Source of the DNA: Gadus chalcogrammus
Taxonomy: Eukaryota > Chordata > Actinopteri > Gadiformes > Gadidae
DNA: 64,000 nucleotides
Reading direction: 5' to 3'
Assembly (NCBI RefSeq): GCF_026213295.1
Contig: NC_079412.1
Coordinates: 7,165,469-7,229,468 of the forward strand
Shown: positions 10,968 through 23,109 of the stretch, piece by piece
Layout of the letters: the number at the start of each line of letters is the position of its first letter
Position numbering within the stretch: position 1 is the first letter of the stretch
Made by a program: the position numbers and the translations under genes
Notes under the pieces: model-generated
Databases searched by the model: none
What the model saw: only the letters and a program-made list of their open reading frames with translations
Told to the model about the DNA's origin: nothing

Positions 10968-11165
10968 ACAAGCTGTCAACAACCCCAGCATCCTGAACAA
11001 CTCCAGCAACCATCCACAAGCCGCCAACCATCCACAAGCCGCCAACAACCCCAGCAACCATCCACAAGCCGCCAACAACCCCAGCAACCATCCACAAGCC
11101 GCCAACAACCCCATCAACTGTCCACAAGCCGCCAACAACCCCAGCATACTGAACAACTCCAGCAA
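10968..11165 (+). repeat. 30-bp coding minisatellite (QQPQQPSTSR)
   Basis: Imperfect copies of a 30-base unit encode repeats of QQPQQPSTSR inside exon 2. The perfect core spans about 11020-11110, with diverged copies on both sides. It lengthens the disordered region between the basic N-terminus and the zinc finger. Confidence 0.85.
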
Positions 11166-12461
11166 CCGTCCACCGTGTCTGAAGGCTCCAGTTCAGTACA
11201 GAGCTGTGAAGAACCATCCTCAAGTTCCGGTACACAGACACAACACACAACTGTACCCTCATTAGGTACTGTATCCACACCCATCACTGAAAGCCTTCCA
11301 GCAGATGATGAAGAGTCAAATGTGCCATCTCCAACAGACCCCGCACTTTGGCCTGCACATATTTCAGACACTGACAGGGTAGAGATTGTTAGAAGAGGAC
11401 CATCTAAAGTTCCAGCAGAATTTTCTTTTCCAAGGGTGGATGGAAGGGCATTTCACCCAAACCTCCAATTGAAATCCCTTTCTAATAAAGAAAAGATCCA
11501 AAGAAGCTGGCTTGTCTACTCTCCAAAGAACAATACTGTGTTCTGTTTTGCATGCAAGCTGTTTGGGTCAAAGAGTATAAAGCTGACAGAAAAAGGTTAT
11601 GGCGACTGGTCCAACATTAACATCTACTTGAAGAGCCATGAGGGTAGTCCAGACCATACCAAGTGCATGGTGAAATGGAAGGAACTGGATATGCGACTGA
11701 ATAAGAATCTAGCTATAGATCAGCAGGAGCTGGCCTTAATTGAGACAGAGAAGAAAATATGGCGAGATGTCCTGAAACGCTTGTTCTCAATAACCCTGTC
11801 TCTAGCCACCAGAAATGTGGCTTTTAGGGGCTCTTGGCAAAGTCTATATGAACAAGATAATGGCAATTTTCTCAAAGAGGTGGAGCTGCTGGCTGAATTT
11901 TATCCAGTTACAGAGAGACATAAGGCCAAAATTAAAGACGAGGCTTCTAGAACGCACTATCTTGGACAACAATCTCAAAATGAAATAATAGAGATTGTCT
12001 CCTCCCACACAGTTCAAACCATTGTGAAAAAAATCCAAGAAGCAAAATATTATGCCATCATCCTCGACTGCACCCCAGACATCAGCCGCAAGGAACAAAT
12101 GTCACTTGTTGTGCGCATTGTTGAATTGGTGCCTAAGCCAGACATCAAAGAATACTTCCTTGGATATATGAACGTGGTGGAAACAACAGGCCTCAATCTG
12201 TCAAATGTTGTTCTGGAAAAGTTGAGGGAACTCTGCATTTCCTTTGACGATTGCAGAGGACAGTCCAATGATAATGGAGCCAATATGAAGGGAAAGAGAC
12301 AAGGACTGCAGGCCAGACTGCTACAACACAATTCAAGGGCAGTCTTTGTCCCTTGTGCTGCACATACGATGAATCTGGTCATATCAGATGCTGCTAAGTC
12401 ATCTACGGATGCTGCTCAAAGTCCCTTTATGCTATCAATATTTTCTCTCAGCCAGTTATAA

Positions 12462-13265
12462 CAGACGTTCTAAGGACTTTGGTTATAATTTCTCCTCACC
12501 TGCTGTGAAGACCCTCCCTGTTCATTCCTGCTGCTGCTGGACTCTGGTCCACTGTCTCCTCCCTGACCCTGCTCTTTCTATTGTATGAAGATTAAAAAGA
12601 TATGTGCAAAAGAATAGTGAGCTTCTGTGCAGAAATGCGAGGAGGGGGTTTATTCCTAGGTGGTAGAGTAGCCAAAACTTGCAGTCAAGTAGGAGTAGTA
12701 GGAGTACTTTAGAATAATATAAGTAAAAAAGTATTTTGCAGTAAAACAACTCTTAAGAGTACAATTTATTCAAAAAGTTACTCAATTAAATGTAAGAGAG
12801 TAAATGTAACTAGTTACTATAATCTCTGCACCTAGCAAGCGATTTAACATAGGTAACAGTTAACAATTGTTAACTAGCTTAACTTGATATATTGACATCT
12901 ATTAGTCAGTCATCATTTAACTAAACAACATGCAACAGCATTACTCAACTTACACGATTTGTTTGGAAAAAACAATGTAAAGTTTTTCGCCTCTTGGCAG
13001 CTGCTGGTTTGCTGAACATGCTTGAAACAGATCTGAATCAACGTCTGTGTGATTGAAATCACAACACGACGGTGGTGTTTGCCACCTGGTTCCGCCTGCT
13101 CATGGTGCGTTCAAAGGTGGCTCGGAAAAACGCGTTTCCACGTGTCAGAAATGAATTGAATGGTTGTAATGGCTGTAAAAAGTGCGGGGGGCAGAGGGCA
13201 GAGATACGGGAAGTGGGGGGGATGCGTACCCCGCGTCCGCTACGCCCATGCTCATTTCTCCCACA
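12462..13265. other. Non-coding DNA with a fish-type dispersed repeat
   Basis: 12665-12820 has ggagtactttagaata, ttcaaaaagttactcaatt and the palindrome gtaactagttac (12807-12818). This resembles the 'gtaactagttac / aagtactttt' dispersed repeat common in fish, but no element ends are clear. 13040-13265 is GC-richer and unassigned, ending where the LINE begins. Confidence 0.4.
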
Positions 13266-15076
13266 CATCCAAAGAACAATAGACAATATACACAGCCAAC
13301 TGACCAACACCAGCTCCACTGTATCTTCTCAGGAACCTCCACCATCCCCTCCGGCCATTCACTCACTCTCCTCATTCACTGAAATCACCCCAGGAGACCT
13401 ATCTGCCATACTCACTGGCATGAAAACCTCTACCTGCATCCTGGACCCCATCCCCTCCTCCCTAGCCATGGCCTGTCTCCCCTCACTCTTGCCCCTGATC
13501 ACCTCAGTTATAAACTCCTCTCTGTCCACTGGCCTAGTCCCCCCGACCCTCAAACTCGCTGCTGTCACCCCCCTACTAAAAAAACCTGGACTTGACCCTG
13601 AAACACTCAGCAATTTCCGACCCATCTCCAACCTCCCCTCCTATCAACATTTTTAGAAAGAACGGTTGCCTCACAGTTTAAATCACACCTTGACTACAAT
13701 AACCTCTACGAACCTTTCCAATCCGGCTTCTGCTCCAGACACAGCACCGAAACAGCTCTTTTAAAGATCACAAATTACATTCTCCTCTCTGTTGACTCTG
13801 GTTCCCTCTCCATCCTCATCCTCCTTGACCTCAGCACCGCCTTCGATACAATCGACCACTCCATCCTCATCTTCCGCCTCCATTCCTCACTTGGCATCAC
13901 TGGCACACTCTCACCTGGTTCATTTCCTATCTCTCTGACAGACGCCAATTCATTTCAGTCAACAACTGCAAATCCCCCACCTCCCCAGTCACTCAAGGTG
14001 TCCCCCAGGGCTCTGTACTTGGTCCCCTACTTTTCATCATCTATATCCTCCCACTCGGTCAAATCCTCCGCCAACATGGCCTCCATTTTCACTGTCACAC
14101 TGATGACACTGAGATCTACCTCTCCACCAACACAATCTCTGCAGCCACTCATTGCACCCTCACCACCTGCCTCACTGATGTCAAAATTTGGATGCAACAC
14201 AACCTCAAACTAAATTGCAAGAATTCAGAAATCCTCATCAATGGCCCAAACTCCCTCACCCACTCCACCCAGGACTTCTCACTTAATATGGATGGTTCTA
14301 TTGTCACCCCCTCCACTCACATCCGCAACTTAGGTATCATCCTTGACCTCACTCTCTCATTCCTCCCCAATGTAAACCAGATTACAAAAACGGCCTTCTT
14401 CCACCTCAGGAACATCACTCTTTTCCGTGCCTCCCTATCACTCTCAGCCACAAAAACTCTGGTCCAAGCATTCATTTCCTCCCGCCTTGATTACTGTAAC
14501 TCCATCCTATACGGCTCATCAAAACACATACTTAAAAAACAGCAATATGTTCAAAACTCTGCAGCCCGTACGCTCACATCCACCCACCGCTCAGACCACA
14601 TCACCCCTGTTCTCCAAGACCTCCACTGGCTTCCCGACAAATACTGGATTGATTTCAAAATACTACTCATCACCTTCAAAGCCATCAACAACCTGGCGCC
14701 CCCCTACCTCTCTCACCTTCTCCACCGCCACAACCCTACCCGTTGTCTCAGGTCCGCCAATGCCAACCTCTTGCACCCCAACAGGACCAACCTCCGGTCC
14801 TGGGGAGACAGAGCCTTTGCTGCTGCCCCCCCCCCGCCCTCTGGAATGCCCTCCCCAACGACATCCGCAATGCCAACACTCTTTCATCTTTTAAATCTGC
14901 CCTTAAAGCACACCTTTTCACCCTTGCTTTTAACCTTTAAACTATTTTGTTTTAGGGTTTTTTTGTTTCGCTTTTTTTTGTTTCCTATGATTTAGCTTAT
15001 GAAGTGATTGTGAAGCGTCTTTGAGCACTGGGAAAAGCGCTATATGAATTTGATCTATTATTATTATTATTATTAT
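13266..15076 (+). mobile_element. L2-clade LINE, 5'-truncated
   Basis: The body encodes reverse transcriptase motifs in order: [57 protein letters not shown] and [22 protein letters not shown]-terminal [17 protein letters not shown] follows, ending at 14940. The YADD motif is changed to HTDD near 14095. Frameshifts at about 13650, 13890, 13940, 14190 and 14830 show it is inactive. The 3' tail (gaagcgtctttgagcactgg followed by (att)n at 15055-15076) is the usual L2-type ending. Codons are C-rich and unlike the neighbours. The N-terminal endonuclease is missing. Confidence 0.9.
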
Positions 15077-15289
15077 GTGTGTGCGTTCTTGTGTGCTTGT
15101 GTGTTTATGCGGTGTGTGTGTGTGTACGCACGGTGTGTGCGTGCTATGACTGTGAGCTGTGGGCTGCTTGGCACACACGCAGTAACTTGTCCGACAGGCC
15201 TGCTATTATATAGTAGTAAGATATATACATGGAATATCAGGTGTGGGGGGGTGAAGAGTAAGGGGGTGTGACACTGCAAAAGAGGGTTA

Positions 15290-15374
15290 AAGCAAGTGTG
15301 TGTAGAGCAGGGGAAGAGAGAGGGCTATAGAGACAGTGTGTGTGTAGAGCAAGGGCAGAGAGAGGGCTATAGAG

Positions 15375-15447
<73 letters not shown>

Positions 15448-15500
15448 AGTAGGGGCAGTGAGAGGGCTATAGAGACAGTGTGTGTGTGTGTGTAGAGGAA
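15290..15500. repeat. About 45-bp minisatellite mixed with (TG)n
   Basis: Three copies of a unit with the core gagagggctatagagac (near 15317, 15360 and 15460) alternate with TG runs. The longest pure TG tract covers about 15377-15446. Confidence 0.85.
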
Positions 15501-15559
15501 ATTGGAAAAGGATTAATTGAAGATCAGAATACATAAAAGAAGACGAATAATGTACAGGA

Positions 15560-15830
15560 GATTAATCAATGGCAAACAGAGAGGTTATTAAAAAATAAAC
15601 AAACTGAATGAAAGAGAGGAAAGAAATTTCGAGAAAATAAAATAATATGAAGGGAAAGGTGACTGCATGAAAGAGAAAGGAAATAAAAGGAAATGGCCAG
15701 GATGGAAACAAAACTAATGGAAATATACAGAAAGGCAATGAAACGAAATGAAAGAATAGGGAATAAATCAAAGGAAAGGTAAGGAAAGGAAACAAAGAAT
15801 AAACAGGAAGTGAAGCCAGGACTGAAGTAT
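15560..15830. repeat. Purine-rich (GGAAA-type) tract
   Basis: Almost all bases on the plus strand are A or G, built from irregular ggaaa/gaaatg units. The 120-codon minus-strand reading across it (rich in Phe, Ser and Leu) reflects base composition and is not a gene. Confidence 0.7.
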
Positions 15831-15839
15831 ACTCCCAGT

Positions 15840-16696
15840 GCGGGTCAGTGGAGCAGGAAGGAGATGAGAGCAGGGAGGTAAATGGTTCCTTCCTTTTGGG
15901 CGGTGCCTCAGCTCTCCTAATCAATCTATGGAAGCGTTGTAAAAATCAATGCTCTGTATAATTAGGGCAATCCAAGGTTAGAAAAAAACCCTGCTCTGCA
16001 CTTTGCCTTCATCTGCACCCAGTGCCATGCTTTCTCCTAGCAGCAGCATCATGGTGCCTCTGGTACCACTTCTACTGCACAGTGAGGAGGCAAATCATGC
16101 AAGCTTCATAAGTTACATGGCAAAGTCACTATTTCTACGTGTTTTGGGGAAGGGCACCTAAATGTTGGCAGGGATTTGCTTTTGATATACTCTTTCTGCT
16201 TTTCATCTGAATGGATGTGCCATGCTTTACCTTATCCTCTGGGGACCAAATTAATCTTCTCTTACTTTATATTTCTCTTCCTCCTTTTTTTCTTCTTCTA
16301 CCACTTTTTCTTTATTTTCTTCAAGATATCCCACCTAGGATATAATCCTACTATATGGCAGTCTGTGTTTGTTTGTGTGTGGGGGGGGGGGGGCATGCAT
16401 GTGTGTGTGTGCATGTGTGTGTGTGTGTGTGTCGGTGCATGCATTTGTTCCTTTCTGTGTCACTGTTGGTTCAGCTGCAAAGAATTATGTATGCATGATA
16501 AAGATCAGTTTTTGTTAAATTTACACATAATTCCCAATCTTTAGACACGCCTGTCCAATCTTCCCTTTTCACAGGGTAAGATTGACATAGGTCCTTAATA
16601 ACTTTTAATGGAGCCATGCACACACACACACACACACTCACTCCTGTCCTGCCAACAGATCAGTGCACAGACTTGCCAGTCTTCCCTACCCTCTCT
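15840..16696. other. Unassigned DNA with poly-G/TG tract
   Basis: A G12-type run and TG repeats lie at about 16379-16432, and a CA run at 16618-16638. I see no gene or element here. Confidence 0.45.
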
Positions 16697-17245
16697 GGGA
16701 ACCGTCACCTTATCGTGGTGGAGAGGTTTGCGTGTCCCCATGAACCTGAGGGCTGTGTTGAGCCTTGTGCTCCTGGTAGGGTCTCCCATGGCAGAGTGGT
16801 CTTAGTTTAGGGGCCAAACTAAGAATGGGTCACCAAGACCCCATGAACAATCGCAAGAGGAGGAGAGACCCTGCCCCGAGGAAGCCCTGTCGGGTTTGCC
16901 ATGGGGCCCGGCCGGGCATAGCCCGAAGAAGCAACATGGCAACCCCCCCTCTGTGTCCTGTGGTCAAAAAACCTGCAGGAAGACCTGCTGGGGTCGGGTG
17001 CGATGCCACATGGGTGGCAGTGATGGTCAGGGGTCTCGCCGAGATGGGTTTTGTCAGGGGGGTGGGCGTCTCTCAGGGGGGTGGGCGTCTCCCTTAGGGA
17101 TAGGGTGAAAAGCTCAGCCGTACTTGAGGAATTCGGATTAGAGGTTCCAGGCACGACCAGTGGGGAGGAGACCTTGGGGAAGACCCGAGATTATATCTCA
17201 ACACTGTCCTGGGAACGCCTCGGGATCCCCCCTTCAGAGCTGGTC
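16697..17245 (+). mobile_element. RTE-type LINE deletion derivative (5' and 3' ends only)
   Basis: The start gggaaccgtcaccttatcgt and the blocks ggggcccggccgggcatagc and gtcgggtgcgatg match the 5' leader I associate with fish RTE-type LINEs. The end, gggaacgcctcgggatcccc followed by agagctggt, matches the 3' end of Rex3/RTE elements. No reverse transcriptase lies between them, so nearly the whole ORF is deleted. A direct repeat caggggggtgggcgtctc occurs twice at about 17056-17092. The family name is from memory of consensus sequences, not a search. Confidence 0.6.
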
Positions 17246-17532
17246 AATGGACCTACTGTATGTGATGAATGGGACATCTTGTGCAAATGGCCGCCCACAT
17301 AATGGCGGATTAAGACTTGTTTCCTGGATATGCAAGGCTGCGCGAGCAGCCAGGCTGAGAGCGGAGGCTGATGTCTTTCTCATTGAATAACCACGTTCCA
17401 CATTCATTCAGTCCTCTGGACGTCCATTAATGATAGATTCCACACAGAACAAAAATAGGGCAGACCTATCCCTAATCCATAATGGACGTTGGGCCAAGGC
17501 CTATACACACACGTACGTGGAGGCGTGGACAG

Positions 17533-17534
17533 AC

Positions 17535-17614
<80 letters not shown>

Positions 17615-17638
17615 TCATACACACACACACACACAAAC
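17533..17638. repeat. (CA)n microsatellite
   Basis: About 100 bases of nearly pure CA on the plus strand, with an interruption at 17611-17620. The Thr/His readings across it are artefacts. Confidence 0.97.
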
Positions 17639-17699
17639 ACACAAATACAAATAAGAAATACCATGCAAATTAAAATGAAATGAAGTGAAATTTCGAGGT

Positions 17700-17846
17700 T
17701 GGAAAAGGTGCTGTTAGGAGACCTAGTCCCACACAGCTCACATTAGGGCACGCTTTATTGTTGGAGGCTGAGGAGGTGTATGCTCATTTTATTGTGGATT
17801 TGTTTTTGTTCATATTTAAAACAAAAAGGCAAAAGTCACACACGCG

Positions 17847-17878
<32 letters not shown>

Positions 17879-18918
17879 GACAGTTAGTATATATACTGTA
17901 TGTATACATATATATATTATATGGTTTTAAAGGAAAGCATTCTTTTCAAGACCAATTGTTCTAACAGGTAGGCCTATTTCTTTGTATAAAATAAATCTAC
18001 TTATTGAACTTGACCATATACATTGGATTAAAGCCTAATAATGGAATTCTGCCTGCAATTAAAAAGAGGTAAAATAAAGTTACAAAAACAACTAGCATGG
18101 TTAGTAACAACTTTTTTGCTTGTTAATTTTTTTTTTCAATACATACATATATATATGTATGTCATAAGTCTCCATCCCTTCATCTAGCGTGCAGTACCCT
18201 TTTGCTATCAGCAGATGGTGAATCTCATTAATCCCCTTGTCCATAAGGAACCTGTATCAGCATCCGATGAAATCGGTTTGTTCGCTGAGATCAACTGTTG
18301 GAAATATGTGCCCAGTCAAAAGAGAGTCTGTCGAGGAATTGAAAGCGGCTGAAACAGGCAGCTCTACTCAGGTGAGGCCATACGCAATCCTTGATTTGGA
18401 AGATCGAGATCCAAAGAGAGACTGGGAAGCAGTTGAGGGAGAGAGAGTGCGATAGAGAGAGACTAAAAGCTGGAAGCACCGGTGGTTTTAATTCATGTCA
18501 TTCCTTATTGAGATTTCATCCCTTGGTTTACAAAAAGGATTCAAACATTTAAAAAGCAAAACTAATTTGTTTTGGCCAACGTCCCAAGACATGTTAAGCC
18601 GATAAAAATAAATTAACAGGTTGATGAAAAGGTGCCGGTACTGTGACTGAAGACAAGGTGATAACTAGCTGGGTGGTGGAGAAGATAGGAGCAGAAGGGC
18701 TGTACTGGGATAGCTTGGAAAAGCAATAGAGAAGAGAAAAGACATGATGGAGAGAGCCAAGGACAGACAGAGAGAACCAGAGAAATAGAAAGCAAGAAGC
18801 CAGCGGAGGAGAGTGAGTCAGCAGGGAGCGTCACCTGAGGACCGCAGAGAACTGCAACTTCTGGAAGGGTAGGGGGATGTTTGTGCCTGTGTGTGTGTGT
18901 GTGCGGGTGTATGTTTGT
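17700..18918. other. Unassigned AT-rich DNA with a short CA run
   Basis: (CA)n at about 17846-17879, a TA-rich segment after it, and purine-rich sequence at 18400-18460 and 18700-18830. No supported gene. Confidence 0.5.
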
Positions 18919-19023
18919 GGGAGTGAGTGAGTGAGTGAGTGAGTGAGTGAGTGAGTGAGTGAGTGAGTGAGTGAGTGAGTGAGTGAGTGAGTGAGTGAGT
19001 GAGAGAGAGAGAGAGGGGGGGGG
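18919..19023. repeat. (GAGT)n microsatellite ending in GA and G runs
   Basis: Pure gtga/gagt tetranucleotide repeats run from 18919 to about 19001, then gaga repeats and a poly-G tract to 19023. Confidence 0.96.
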
Positions 19024-19178
19024 GGTCAGGGGTGGATGGAATAAATGAACGGGACAGTAAGGGGGCAGAAGAGAGGCCTAGAATGTGTCTTAGGCCTCTG
19101 TGTCTTAGGAGACACAGCAAAGCCACCAGGGAGATAATGGAGGGTGTAAGGTGTGAGGAGGTGGGGTATGTATATATA

Positions 19179-19593
19179 TTAGAGCTGTCAGTTAAACGCG
19201 TTATTAACGGCGTTAACGCAAACCAATTTTAACGGCGTTAAAAAAAATAAATAAAATCTTTGGCTCAAAACAAAGAAGCAGTAGCCTGACTGCTATGTTC
19301 AAATGACATTTGTTCAAAGCAGTCGTTTAATTGCACTATAGGCTCTTTTTTTGTATCGTCCTGTTTTGATCAGTATATGCCAATGTTGTTATCAATAAAA
19401 AATCATTTGCACAAGGCAAGCCGATGCACTTCACCATGTTGATAAGATAATTAAATTGAGAAGAATTATGGGACAAAAGAATCAAGGGATATTTAGCATA
19501 GAAAAATAATTTGTGATTAATTGCGATTAATCGTGAGTTAACTATGACATTAATGCGATTAATCACGATTAAATATTTGAATCGCTTGACAGC

Positions 19594-19598
<5 letters not shown>
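19179..19598. mobile_element. MITE with ttagagctgtca ends
   Basis: Ends ttagagctgtca and tgacagctctaa are perfect inverted repeats. Sub-terminal blocks also mirror each other: cgttattaacggcgttaacg on the left, and gcgattaatcgtgagttaac with gcgattaatcacgattaa on the right. It sits in a TA-rich site, so the duplication (probably TA) cannot be delimited. There is no coding. This type is widespread in fish genomes. Confidence 0.75.
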
Positions 19599-19638
<40 letters not shown>

Positions 19639-20456
19639 TACACACACACAAACTCCAACAGCCATGTTTTAAGGTATCATTGTTTAACAGAGATCTAATT
19701 AACCTGGCTCCCTTGTCCAGTGTTCATTATCCCTCCAACAATGGACCCAGTCCAGCCAGCAGAGCCACATCTCAAGCGGCCAGCATTCTGTGCACAGTGC
19801 TGCCGCTGTTCCCTAGGGAGCACCGTGATGGATCTGTTCTGCATCGACTAATCTTCTTTCCTGGAGGGTTGGTTTGGGCAAGAATAAGGATGCTCTGTGT
19901 TTAACATGTTTATTACTCTGATGATCTGTCGCAGAAAAGAGGGTAAAATTGTGAGGATTCTTGCCAGAAAATGTTGTATCTTGCATCCATGTCTTGCTAC
20001 ATAACTGACTGCTCTGCCTGAAGGTGACGTCAGGTTTATGGTCCGTTACCAGAGGCCCGCTATGGAGCCCAAGCCTCCATTTAGCTCCTGTGGGCTCGGA
20101 AGGTTTACGATTGCGCGCAGCTGCAGGCAGCTCCCTGGGCAGCTCCCTGCAGGTGTGTGGACCCCCCCAGCCCCCGACGCTGGGGGCGACCTTGAAGAGT
20201 ACCGGACAATTAGGGATAAATCAACACCAGGGGCTGGCGAGATGTGGTGGGGGCTTGGGTTGGGTGGGGGGACATGGCGTCACCTGTCACTCTGAGGTTT
20301 GGTTTATGGACGTCAGCAAAGGGGAGGGGGTTAGTGTGGTGTGTGAGCGGGGGGGGGGTTCAGGTCGCAGTGGCCGCACGGCTCAGCGTTTTTTGGTGGC
20401 CTCAGCAGAAACTGGTAGATGCCCACCGAGCACTGACCTTCAAGCCCCCCAGGATG
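19599..20456. other. Unassigned DNA after a TA/CA run
   Basis: 19598-19650 is (TA)n followed by (CA)n. The rest has no recognisable gene. A local duplication ggcagctccctg is seen at about 20127-20150. Confidence 0.45.
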
Positions 20457-20602
20457 GAGAGAGAGAGCGAGAGGGGGAGGGAGGCTGAGCGAGAGAGAGA
20501 GAGAGAGAGGGGGGGGGGGGGGGGGTAAGAGAGGCTGAGAGTGTGAGATAGAGAGAGGGAGAGAAAGAGAGGGGGGAGGGAGGCTGAGTGAGAAAGACAC
20601 AG

Positions 20603-20632
<30 letters not shown>
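20457..20632. repeat. (GA)n / poly-G low-complexity block
   Basis: Repeated gagaga runs separated by poly-G (20510-20525) and two copies of a gggaggctgag(t/c)gaga phrase. Serine-rich readings on the other strand are composition artefacts. Confidence 0.9.
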
Positions 20633-20636
<4 letters not shown>

Positions 20637-20773
20637 AGGGTGAGGGGGGCTTGTAAGGAAGAGGGCCGCAGACTTTGTACTTCCATTTATTTGCCCTACT
20701 GACTGAGCTGAATTCACAGCTAATTATGCCGGTGACACAAATGATGATCCTGAATTGGACAATTGTTCTCCCT

Positions 20774-20778
<5 letters not shown>

Positions 20779-20845
<67 letters not shown>
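20779..20845. repeat. (AC)n microsatellite
   Basis: Uninterrupted AC dinucleotides for about 67 bases. Confidence 0.97.
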
Positions 20846-20850
<5 letters not shown>

Positions 20851-21227
20851 TACATCCTGAACATGAAGCATTGTCACTTATTGGCTTATAGGGTCTGGTG
20901 AACAACAGACACCAGACCCCATTGTATTCAAAAATAATATCTTGTTATGTTTGGATACTATATTTATCTATAGTTCCAAAGGTCTTCCATTCCATTGATC
21001 TTTTACCTCGACCAATCAGGTTTCCCTTGCTTTATTGCGTTCTGACATTGTTACCTTTCATATATATCCTCCTCGGTCTCATTGGGATCTTCTGCAGCAG
21101 ACTACAGCAATCAATATTGATATACCGGATACTGATTCAGGTCCCCATCCCCTCTCTGAGGTACACCCTTCAACAGCCAAGCACAGAGCCAGCTCCCAGC
21201 GCCCTGACATGTACGAGCTTCACCGAC

Positions 21228-21335
21228 ATGTCCGCCGATCAACCAGAAGCTCCCCTCACTTCGCGACTCGTAGCCCTAGTTCAACTCCAGGGCTCAATCA
21301 CTAACAGCTACAAGAACTGGCCTCTTTGGTAAATA
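21228..21335 (+). pseudogene. Possible Gypsy gag start, truncated
   Basis: ATG at 21228 opens MSADQPEAPLTSRLVALVQL and continues about 35 codons to a stop. Its style and its position just upstream of Gypsy pol suggest the first codons of a fish Gypsy gag, with everything from gag to mid reverse transcriptase deleted. No zinc knuckle or capsid motif is visible, so this is inference. Confidence 0.35.
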
Positions 21336-21408
21336 GTTAACTTTCATGATCTCACCTCTCAGTCGTCTTATTCTCCCCTCTCAGTCATCTCATTCACCTT
21401 AGCTCCCA

Positions 21409-23085
21409 GTGATTTTCCACCGGCCCCTCCTTCTCCTCACAGGCCTTCCTGCCACTCTCTACACATCAGTCAAGTGCGAGTTCCATGCCCCATCTGCCTC
21501 ATTCCTGGTGTACATCGTAGGGAGGGGGAATGTGCAGATTGACTCAGCCAAGGTCTTCGCCATCACTACCTGGTCCGACCCAGACTCCTACAAACAACTT
21601 CAACATTTACTTGGTTTCGCCAACTTCTACATCAGAGGTCTCAGCACGTTGGCAGCCCTCCTCATGGCCCTCACCTCCTTGAAAGTGCCCTTCCAATGGA
21701 CGTTGGCCGCCCATGACACCTTCGAGGCCCTAAAGGAACGGTTCACTTCGGCCCCCATTCTGGTCATGCCGGATCCTGAATACCTCCAATGTGGGAGTTG
21801 CGGCTGTCCTTTGGTTGGCCGCCGCCAACCAAAAGCCGCACCCCTACGCATTCTTCTCTAGGCGGTTGACCCCGGCCAAAAATAACTGACATTGGCAACA
21901 GGGAGCTTCTCGCGGTCAAGCTAGCCTTGGAGGAGTGGCGACACTGGTGTGAGGGGACGTAGCTACCGTTTCAGGTATGGACAGATCATAAGAATCTTGA
22001 ATATATCCAGTCCGACGTATAGACTCCCGGCAGGCTCGCTGATCGCTCTTCCTCACCCGATTAGACTTCACCCTCTCGTATCGGCCGGGGTCCTGCAACG
22101 TCAGGCATCGACGCCCTGTCCCGGCAGTTCCCGGAGGAGGAAGGGGACTTCCACTCTCCCGTCTGGTCGCCACACTCACCTGGGAGTTGGGGGAGAGAGT
22201 TGGAGCCGCAATCCAGGACCAGCCTGGTCCCAGCTCGTGTCCTCCCAATCGCCTGTTCGTGCCACCTGACCTCCGGTCTGAGGTTCTGCAGTGGGCCCAT
22301 AGCTCCCAACTCACCTGCCATCCTGGAATCGAGAGAACCAAGGATGTCATCCAGCTCTGCTTCTGGTGGTCCTCCCTGGGAGAGGACACCAGAGGCTTTG
22401 TCAACGCCTGTCCTACCTGCAACCAACAATAGCCCACGCTCCAGGCTCCTGCTGGTCTCCTGCATCCACTGCCGGTTGCTCTTCACCCCTGGTCCCACAT
22501 CCCCATGGATTTCATCACCGGTCTGCCACCGTCCAGCGGCAACACCACCATACTAACGGTGGTAGAACGCTTGAGCAAGATGGCCCACTTCGTGCCATTA
22601 CCCAAGCTCCCATTGGCCAAAGAGACTGCCCAGCGGCTGCTGACCCACGTTGTCCGGCTCCACGGCATCCCAGTGGACGTGGTCCATGATTGAGGCCCCC
22701 AATTCGCCTCGGCCTTCTGGAAGGAATTCTGCTCGCTCAGCCTGTCCTCGGGATACCATCCCCAGTACAACGGCCAAACAGAGCGCAAGAACCAGGAGAT
22801 GGAGACGTCCCTTCGTTGTATGAGGTCTCGGCACCCGTCGTCCTGGTCTGAGCGGCTCTTATGGAGCTCAGTGACCATTTCCGCAACGGGCCTCTCCCCC
22901 TTTCAGTGCGCCTACGGCTTCCAGTCACCTCTGTTCCCCGCTCTGGAAAGGGAGACTTCAGTAGAGGGCTACAATACCTGGTGGACTGGAAGGGCTACGG
23001 CCCCGAGGAGCGAGGAACATACTGGACCATGCCCTCGTCAGAGGGTTCCACCAGGAGCACCTCCTTTACTCGACCTGTCTGAGTC
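21409..23085 (+). pseudogene. Ty3/Gypsy (chromovirus-type) pol remnant
   Basis: In order the frames show the end of reverse transcriptase (KCEFHAPSASFLVYIVGRG, LLGFANFYIRGLS), then RNase H ([17 protein letters not shown]). The integrase follows: an HHCC region with HPGIERTKDVI and CPTCNQQ, the core with [20 protein letters not shown], and GYHPQYNGQTERKNQEME. A chromodomain-like QYLVDWKGYGPEERGTYW closes it at about 22970-23030. Many stops and frameshifts (for example near 21790, 21860, 22430 and 22694) show it is dead. Protease and most of gag and reverse transcriptase are missing. Confidence 0.9.
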
Positions 23086-23109
23086 TGAGCCCGTCAACGT
23101 CAGCTCCAG

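Larger units (their letters stand above)
10153..12461 (+). pseudogene. ZMYM1-like hAT-derived gene, two exons, 3'-truncated
   Basis: Exon 1 (10153-10237) starts MASKRQQEFSAEKRKKKKLR, a basic stretch, and ends at a gtaagt donor in phase 1. Exon 2 (10897-12461) continues GSMLKYVQG with matching phase. It has a Gln/Pro/Ser repeat region (about 10968-11165), then DPALWPAHI, a TTF-type zinc finger (RSWLVYSPKNNTVFCFACK), and the first two catalytic-Asp blocks of a DUF4371-type hAT transposase (YAIILDCTPDIS and CRGQSNDNGANM), then VPCAAHTMNLVISDAAKSS. After that the sequence departs from the family and stops after SLSQL. About 250 C-terminal residues, including the catalytic Glu and dimerisation region, are missing. 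The open frame is otherwise clean. It may be a recently truncated transposon gene or a shortened protein that is still made. The spliced start and the promoter favour a real locus. Confidence 0.8.

Noticed and set aside
10891..11280. Minus-strand readings opposite the QQPQQPSTSR repeat
   Set aside because: They are shadows of the repeat in the ZMYM1-like exon; the plus strand has the zinc finger and splice sites.
15562..15924. 120-codon Phe/Ser/Leu-rich reading as a membrane protein
   Set aside because: It is the pyrimidine strand of a purine-rich tract with no start context or motif.
17404..17683. Thr-His and Cys-Val readings
   Set aside because: They come from the (CA)n tract and have no other coding signal.
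18818..19126. Minus-strand reading with repeated SLTH
   Set aside because: It is a translation of the (GAGT)n repeat.
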